Shown here: positions 59,058 through 64,000 of the stretch, in pieces
How positions within the stretch are numbered: the first letter of the stretch is position 1
Layout of the letters: each line of letters starts with the position of its first letter
Origin: Kineobactrum salinum
Lineage (GTDB): Bacteria; Pseudomonadota; Gammaproteobacteria; Pseudomonadales; Halieaceae
Direction: 5' to 3'
Assembly: GCF_010669285.1 (NCBI RefSeq)
Contig: NZ_CP048711.1
Location: forward strand, 434,001 to 498,000
Length of the DNA stretch: 64,000 nucleotides
Translations under genes and position numbers: made by a program
The notes under the pieces: generated by a model
What the model was told of the DNA's origin: nothing
Database searches by the model: none
Seen by the model: only the letters and a program-made list of their open reading frames with translations

Positions 59058-59764
59058 CGCGAGGGAACCCCGCGCGCCGAGAAGCGGTAACCGGTGCCGC
59101 GTACCGTCTGGATCAGATCACTGTAATCCTTGAGCGGGGTTTGCAGGGCCTTGCGCAGACGGCGGATATGCACGTCCACGGTGCGTTCTTCCACATAGAC
59201 GTTGGCGCCCCACACATGGTCCAGCAGCTGGTTGCGGGTGTAGGCCCGCTCCGGGTGGGACATGAAAAACTGCAGCAGATTGAATTCGGTAGGCCCCATG
59301 TCCACCGGATCCTCCCCCAGGAAAATACGGCGGCTCTCGCCGTCCAGCACCAGCTCCGCGACCTGGATCCGGTCCTGCTGGTCCCCACCGGCGGCACGGC
59401 GCAACAGGGCCTTGATGCGGGCGATCAGCTCCCGCGGCGCGAAAGGCTTGGTGATATAGTCATCCGCGCCGACATCCAGCCCCTGGATCACGTTGTCCTC
59501 TGCGGTCTTCGCGGTCAGCATGATCACCGGCAGCTCCCGGGTGGCGTCGTTGCGCTTGAGCCGACGCAGCAGCTCCAGGCCGCTGCCGCCGGGCAACATC
59601 CAGTCCAGCAGCACGATGTCGGGGCGTTCGTCGACGATCAGGGCATGGGCATCCTGAATGTTCTCGGCCTCAATGCAGCGAAATTCCGCGATCTCCAGCG
59701 CCATCCGCAGCATGTCCCGGATAGCGAATTCGTCGTCGACGATCAGCACCTTGCGTTCATTCAT
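59054..59764 (-). CDS. phoB: Phosphate regulon response regulator PhoB
   Basis: The 236-residue OmpR-family regulator has a receiver domain with aspartate 54 (DIVLLDWMLPGGSG), lysine in PVIMLTAKTAEDN, and a winged-helix DNA-binding domain (YTRNQLLDHVWGANVYVEER, TVDVHIRRLRKALQ). It binds the Pho boxes seen before pstS, the porin and itself. Confidence 0.97.
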   Translation of the reverse strand: MNERKVLIVDDEFAIRDMLRMALEIAEFRCIEAENIQDAHALIVDERPDIVLLDWMLPGGSGLELLRRLKRNDATRELPVIMLTAKTAEDNVIQGLDVGADDYITKPFAPRELIARIKALLRRAAGGDQQDRIQVAELVLDGESRRIFLGEDPVDMGPTEFNLLQFFMSHPERAYTRNQLLDHVWGANVYVEERTVDVHIRRLRKALQTPLKDYSDLIQTVRGTGYRFSARGVPSR

Positions 59765-59814
59765 CGGTCACAATTCCCTCGCATACATTCCCGTTCCGGG
59801 TATTAGATGAGGAA

Positions 59815-59836
59815 ATTGTGACAATAAAATGACAAT
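59815..59836 (-). promoter_or_regulatory. Pho box upstream of phoB
   Basis: On the minus strand ATTGTCAT, TTTA, TTGTCAC, AAT forms two PhoB half-sites about 50-70 bases before the phoB ATG, indicating autoactivation. Confidence 0.8.
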
Positions 59837-59866
59837 GCACGGGATTTCTGGTGGATTTTCAGATTG

Positions 59867-60051
59867 CACTTACTTTAGCCATCGGGTGCCTAGAATCCGG
59901 TCACTACTTCCGGAGGGTAATTTCGAGACACGCAGTGAACCCATCCATGGGGGCTCGGTTGCAGCATCCATGCTGCAAACGGCCTCGAAAGTACCCTCCG
60001 GAAGTAGCGCCCTCACACCAAACCAGGCCTTAAGTAAGTGCCATTCGGGCC
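59867..60051. repeat. Palindromic element (copy 3) just after the korB stop
   Basis: The outer ends share GCACTTACTT in inverted orientation (59867 and about 60040), and the right end, GAATGGCACTTACTTAAGG on the minus strand, repeats the left end of copy 1. A stem of about 24 bases (CTACTTCCGGAGGGTA with TTTCGAG, and its complement) encloses the family core, here with TTGCAGCATCCATGCTGCAA. It lies between phoB and the 2-oxoacid oxidoreductase genes and may end both transcripts. Confidence 0.8.
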
Positions 60052-60054
60052 ACA

Positions 60055-61107
60055 CTAGCGCAAACTGGCGTTGATATTGACCAACACCTTGTTGCCGGGA
60101 CACAGATCCTCCTCCCGCAGGGAGTTCAGCGGCCGCCGGGACGTCTCCAATACATCGTGCAGATCGCGCGAGTCCTTGTTCATGTAGATCAGGCCGGTGA
60201 GGATCTGGCCCCTGGCCCGGTACTGTTCCAACGCGACCAGCGCGGAAACGCGGTCGAAGGGATCCAGGTCCTCCGACAGTTTCTCCAGATGCAGTACCGA
60301 ACCGTCGTGCAGGGTCACCTCGTGGGCATGTCCCGCGGCGTAACTGGCGGTGATCTCCTCACGCATCGGGATGAAGTCGACAGTGCCGGTGGCCTCGGCG
60401 TGTTCGCGGACGAAATCGTAACTCTTGGTGGAAGCGGCGTTGTTGTTGAACGTGACACAGGGGGAGACCACATCGATCAGCGCAAAGCCCCGGTGCGAGA
60501 TCGCAGCCTTGATCAGCGGTACCAGCTGCCCCTTGTCGCCGGAAAAGCTGCGGGCGACAAAGCTGGCCCCCAGCTGCAGCGCCAGGCCCGGCAGGTCGAT
60601 GGCAGAGAAGGGGTTGGCGTCGCCCTTCTTGCTGGCCGAACCCTCGTCGGCGGTGGCGGAATCCTGGCCCTTGGTAAGACCGTAGCAACCGTTGTTCATG
60701 ACGATATACACCATGTTCAGGTTGCGGCGGATGGCGTGGGCGAACTGTCCCATGCCGATGGAGGCGGTATCGCCATCCCCGGAGACCCCCAGGTACAGCA
60801 GGTCGCGGTTGGCCATTGCGGCACCGCTGACCACGGAGGGCATGCGCCCGTGCACCGAGTTGAAGCCGTGGGACTTGCCCAGGAAATAGGTAGGGGCCTT
60901 CGAGGAACAGCCGATTCCGGACAGCTTGGCAATCCTGTGCGGTTCCAGCGACAATTCGTGGCAGGCTCGCACAATGGCGCCGCTGATGGAATCGTGGCCA
61001 CAGCCGGCGCACAGTGTGGAGATGGCGCCCTCGTAATCGGCCCGCGTGTAACCCAGCTCATTGACCGGCAGCTCGGGGTGACGAAAAGTCGGTAACTGGT
61101 AGCTCAT
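60055..61107 (-). CDS. korB: 2-oxoglutarate:acceptor oxidoreductase subunit beta (KorB-like)
   Basis: The 350-residue subunit starts at the ATG at 61107 (MSYQLPTFRHPELPVNELGY). It has the iron-sulfur and thiamine-diphosphate pattern of 2-oxoacid:ferredoxin oxidoreductase beta chains: ISTLCAGCGHDSISGAIVRA, LSGIGCSSKAPTYFLG, and GVSGDGDTASIGMGQFAHAI with MNNGCYGLTKGQDSAT. With the alpha chain it decarboxylates a 2-oxoacid, probably 2-oxoglutarate, to the acyl-CoA. It is one base downstream of the alpha gene. Confidence 0.9.
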   Translation of the reverse strand: MSYQLPTFRHPELPVNELGYTRADYEGAISTLCAGCGHDSISGAIVRACHELSLEPHRIAKLSGIGCSSKAPTYFLGKSHGFNSVHGRMPSVVSGAAMANRDLLYLGVSGDGDTASIGMGQFAHAIRRNLNMVYIVMNNGCYGLTKGQDSATADEGSASKKGDANPFSAIDLPGLALQLGASFVARSFSGDKGQLVPLIKAAISHRGFALIDVVSPCVTFNNNAASTKSYDFVREHAEATGTVDFIPMREEITASYAAGHAHEVTLHDGSVLHLEKLSEDLDPFDRVSALVALEQYRARGQILTGLIYMNKDSRDLHDVLETSRRPLNSLREEDLCPGNKVLVNINASLR

Positions 61108-61108
61108 C

Positions 61109-62968
61109 CTACTCTCCGAGGCCGCCGACCAGTTTGTCGCGGCGCAAAGGGGTGACGTTGTAACCCGGCATCTGCTGCAGGATCTGTTTGCGGATATTGC
61201 GGGCACTGATCGGCGTGCCGTCGAAGCAGAGCACCGACTTCAGCTTGTCCGGACCCAGCTCAAACTCTGCCATCAGCAGCGTACGCAACTGGGCGTCGCG
61301 GTTTTGCTCGATCACGAACACGCGCTGGTGGCGGGCGATAAAGGCCTCCACCTCGTGATTGAACGGAAACGCGCGGACCCGCATCGCATTGAGGTGGATG
61401 CCGTCCTCCTCCACCAGATAATCCAGCGCCTCCATGGAGGACTCCTCACTGGTGCCGAAGAACAGCACTGCGGTATCGGTGTCGCGGCCGGCGGCCTGCT
61501 CCACCGGTCCCGGCACCCACTGCTTGATGGTTTCCCACTTGGCCATCAGCCGGTGCATGTTCTTTTCATACTCCTCGCCCTTCTCGGTATAGACGGCATA
61601 CTCGTCGCGGGACGTGCCGCGGGTAAAGAATGCGCCTTTCTCCGGGTGGGTACCGGGAATGGTGCGGTAGCAGATCGCGTCGCCATCCACGTCCAGATAG
61701 CGGCCATAGCGCTCGATCTGGTCGAGATCCTCCGCGTTCAGCACCTTGCCGCGGTCGTACTGGCGCTCGTCGTCCCAGACCAGCGGCGGCGACATGTTGT
61801 CGTTCATGCCCAGGTCCAGGTCGGTCAGCAGGATGATGGGCGTCTGCAGCCGCTCGGCCAGGTCGAAGGACAGGGCGGCAAAATCGAAGCATTCCTTCGG
61901 TGTCGACGGGAACAGCAGCACCTGCTTGGTATCGCCATGCGACGCATAGGCCGCCGACAGCACGTCCGACTGCTGGGTGCGGGTAGGCATGCCGGTGGAG
62001 GGCCCCGCCCGCTGCACGTCGAACAATACCGTCGGGATCTCGGCGAAGTAGGCCAGCCCCAGGAACTCACTCATCAGTGACAGCCCCGGGCCGCTGGTGG
62101 CGGTGAACGCGCGGGCGCCGTTCCAGCTGGCCCCCACCACCATGCCCATGGCCGCCAGTTCGTCCTCGGCCTGCAGGATGGCGTAGTTCTTGCGGCCGGT
62201 GCCCGGGTCGATACGCAGCCGTTTGGCATAGCGCTCGAAGGCGTCCACTACCGAGGTCGAAGGCGTGATCGGGTACCAGGCGGCCACCGTGGCGCCGCCG
62301 TAGATGGCACCCAGGCCCAGCGCGGTGTTGCCGTCCAGCAGGACCTGGTCGCCGACCTTGTCGGCCCTGCGGACCCGGATACCCAGCGGGCAGGCGATGT
62401 TTTCCTTGGTGTACTGGTAGCCCAGCTCCAGCGCATGGATATTGGGCAGGATCAACTTTTCCTTGCCCTTGAACTGGTCTTCGACCAGTTCCGTCAGCAC
62501 CGCGAAATCCATGTCCAGCAGCGCCGCCAGCGCGCCCACATAGATCACGTTCTTGAATAGTTGCCGCTGGCGCGGGTCCTTGTACTGCTCGTTGCAGATC
62601 CGGGTCAGCGGAATGCCGATGATGGTGACGTCGCTGCGTATCAGGCGCAGGTCCAGCGGCTTGGTGTTGTCGTGGATGAAGTAGCCACCCGGCTCCAGCT
62701 CGCGGATATCCTGGGGCATGCTCTGGGGATTCACCGACAGCATGATGTCCACCCCGCCGCGCCGCCCCAGGTAGCCCCGTTCGCTCACCCGCACCTCGTA
62801 CCAGGTGGGCAGGCCCTGGATATTGGAGGGAAAAATATTCTTGGGACAGACCGGCAGGCCCATCCGGAAAATCGCCTTGGCGAACAGGTTGTTGGCGCTG
62901 GCGCTGCCGGTGCCGTTGACATTGGCGAACTTGATAACGAACTCGTTGACGGATTGCAGTGCTTGCAT
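61109..62968 (-). CDS. korA: 2-oxoglutarate:acceptor oxidoreductase subunit alpha (gamma-alpha fusion, KorA-like)
   Basis: The 619-residue chain fuses a gamma domain (about residues 1-185; FANVNGTGSASANNLFAKAI, GGVDIMLSVNPQSMPQDIRE) to the alpha pyrimidine-binding domain (about 215-610; GGATVAAWYPITPSTSVVDA, FTATSGPGLSLMSEFLGLAY). This order is common for 2-oxoglutarate-type enzymes. RAGPSTGMPTRTQQSDVLSA is the conserved substrate loop. Confidence 0.9.
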   Translation of the reverse strand: MQALQSVNEFVIKFANVNGTGSASANNLFAKAIFRMGLPVCPKNIFPSNIQGLPTWYEVRVSERGYLGRRGGVDIMLSVNPQSMPQDIRELEPGGYFIHDNTKPLDLRLIRSDVTIIGIPLTRICNEQYKDPRQRQLFKNVIYVGALAALLDMDFAVLTELVEDQFKGKEKLILPNIHALELGYQYTKENIACPLGIRVRRADKVGDQVLLDGNTALGLGAIYGGATVAAWYPITPSTSVVDAFERYAKRLRIDPGTGRKNYAILQAEDELAAMGMVVGASWNGARAFTATSGPGLSLMSEFLGLAYFAEIPTVLFDVQRAGPSTGMPTRTQQSDVLSAAYASHGDTKQVLLFPSTPKECFDFAALSFDLAERLQTPIILLTDLDLGMNDNMSPPLVWDDERQYDRGKVLNAEDLDQIERYGRYLDVDGDAICYRTIPGTHPEKGAFFTRGTSRDEYAVYTEKGEEYEKNMHRLMAKWETIKQWVPGPVEQAAGRDTDTAVLFFGTSEESSMEALDYLVEEDGIHLNAMRVRAFPFNHEVEAFIARHQRVFVIEQNRDAQLRTLLMAEFELGPDKLKSVLCFDGTPISARNIRKQILQQMPGYNVTPLRRDKLVGGLGE

Positions 62969-62971
62969 GAC

Positions 62972-64000
62972 TTACTGTCCCGCCTTGCTGACGTTGTAGA
63001 GGAATTTTTGCATGTCCCAAGCGGTGGTCGGGCAGCGCTCTGCGCACAGACCGCAGTGCAGGCAGACGTTCTCGTCCTTCACCATGACCCGCCGGGTGGG
63101 CAGTTCTTCCGAGACATACAGGTCCTGGGCCAGGTTGCCGGCCGGCGCGCTGAGACTGCGGCGCAGCGGTTCCTCGTCCATATTGGCGGTGAACGTGATG
63201 CAATCGGTGGGGCAGACGTCAACACAGGCGTCGCACTCGATGCAGCGGGTCTCCTCGAACACGGTCTGCACGTCGCAGTTGAGGCAGCGCTCGGCCTCCC
63301 GGAAACCGATCTCGCGGTCGAAGCCCAGTTCCACTTCCAGCTTGCGGTTACGCAAGGTCAGTTCCAGTGGCGCCAGCGGCACGACAAAGCGCTTGTCATT
63401 CTCGATTGCGTTATCGTAGCTCCACTCGTGGATGCCCATTTTCTGGCTGACCAGATTGGTGAATGGCGGCGGACGCTTGTTCACCGGTTCGCCGCGGCAA
63501 TACAGGTCTATACTGACCGCCGCCTGGTGACCGTGGGCAACCGCAGTGATCACGTTCTCAGGACCGAAGGCCGCGTCGCCGCCAAAAAACACCTTGTCGT
63601 TGGTGGACTGGAAAGTGCTGGCATCCACCACCGGCATGTCCCATTTGTCGAAATCGATGCCCAGGTCGCGCTCAATCCAGGGGAAGGCGTTTTCCTGGCC
63701 GATAGCCATCAGGACATCGTCGGCCGGCATGAACACCGGCGCTTCGCCGGTGGGCACCAGGCTGCGCTTGCCATCGGCGTCGTAGCGCGCCTCGACCTTT
63801 TCAAAATGCATGCCCAGCAGCTTGCCGTCCTCCACCACGAACTCCTTCGGCACGTGGTTGTCGTGAATCGGGATGCCCTCGTGCATCGCATCCTCTTTTT
63901 CCCAGGGCGAGGCCTTCATGTCCGCGAACGGACTGCGCACGACCACCCGCACGTCCTCGCCGCCAAGACGGCGGGAGGTACGGCAGCAATCCATCGCGGT
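62972..64000 (-). CDS. korC: NAD(P)/FAD oxidoreductase with ferredoxin domain, partner of KorAB (partial, 5' end outside window)
   Basis: The reading frame is open to the window edge, so at least 343 residues of a longer protein are visible. It starts within a GltD-like pyridine-nucleotide oxidoreductase (TAMDCCRTSRRLGGEDVRVV), with the FAD-binding VFFGGDAAFGPENVITAVAH. At the C-terminus are cysteine clusters CLNCDVQTVFEETRCIECDA with CVDVCPTDC, and CLHCGLCAERCPTTAWDM, which bind [4Fe-4S] clusters. It could pass electrons from KorAB to NAD(P)+. It begins three bases upstream of korA. The KorABC design recalls the 2-oxoglutarate:NADP+ oxidoreductase of Azoarcus/Thauera. Confidence 0.85.
   Translation of the reverse strand, partial: TAMDCCRTSRRLGGEDVRVVVRSPFADMKASPWEKEDAMHEGIPIHDNHVPKEFVVEDGKLLGMHFEKVEARYDADGKRSLVPTGEAPVFMPADDVLMAIGQENAFPWIERDLGIDFDKWDMPVVDASTFQSTNDKVFFGGDAAFGPENVITAVAHGHQAAVSIDLYCRGEPVNKRPPPFTNLVSQKMGIHEWSYDNAIENDKRFVVPLAPLELTLRNRKLEVELGFDREIGFREAERCLNCDVQTVFEETRCIECDACVDVCPTDCITFTANMDEEPLRRSLSAPAGNLAQDLYVSEELPTRRVMVKDENVCLHCGLCAERCPTTAWDMQKFLYNVSKAGQ

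Overview
This 64 kb window is chromosomal DNA of a gammaproteobacterium. The gene set (QueF, PdxB, EpmC, PrmB-AroC, TatABC, an sdhCDAB-sucAB-lpdA-sucCD cluster divergent from gltA, PhoBR-PstSCAB-PhoU) is typical of the class. High G+C, a PA2817-family protein, long PstC and PstA proteins and a dispersed palindromic repeat family suggest a marine, Halieaceae-like relative of Pseudomonas. That placement is inference; no rRNA is present.

Layout. 1-3.1 kb: edge of a short-chain dehydrogenase gene, an exported protein of unknown function, and ornithine cyclodeaminase divergent from an Lrp/AsnC regulator. 3.1-17.4 kb: an accessory block. It opens with a decayed S9-type hydrolase and two abutting IS5-family insertion sequences (3785-5140 and 5144-6339). 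The second supplies the start codon of a 5'-truncated CNNM/CorC-type gene, which leads a tightly overlapping run with a second CNNM-like gene and two small membrane proteins. A minus-strand series follows: TerC-family protein, NhaP2-type antiporter, a SecD-SecF fusion, a separate SecF and two small exported proteins. The block ends in broken remnants of hisI and hisE, where conserved chromosomal order resumes with tatABC.

17.4-34 kb: housekeeping genes: tatABC, tRNA-Ser, queF, an ABC-2 exporter, tRNA-Glu, tRNA-Gly with a partial duplicate, pdxB, epmC, tusA, a YheU-like gene, a periplasmic methyltransferase, a GcvR-like ACT protein, aroC (frameshifted), prmB, folE, gpsA and htpG. A repeat-rich gap (33.4-34.05 kb) follows. 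34-46.7 kb: nearly the whole oxidative half of the TCA cycle, read leftward from sdhC to sucD, with gltA divergent; both directions have good sigma70-like promoters between sdhC and gltA. 46.9-49.3 kb: a KAS III-like synthase and hisC (frameshifted near its start). 49.3-59.8 kb: a Pho regulon (phoB-phoR, pstS-pstC-pstA-pstB-phoU, and a porin), with Pho-box-like sites before phoB, pstS and the porin. 60-64 kb: a three-gene 2-oxoglutarate:ferredoxin/NADP oxidoreductase set whose third gene runs off the edge.

Two threads deserve most attention. First, tatB, aroC and hisC each need exactly one extra C/G in a C/G run to restore the normal protein, which looks like consensus under-calling of homopolymers rather than biology; hisI and hisE, by contrast, carry stops, extra bases and lost sequence and look truly decayed. 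Second, intergenic DNA carries several repeat families: a palindrome family at three loci (48.05, 50.72 and 59.87 kb), a five-copy 42-bp tandem array with a lone relative 30 kb away, a 47-bp direct repeat pair around that array, and a 28-bp pair touching the sucD stop.
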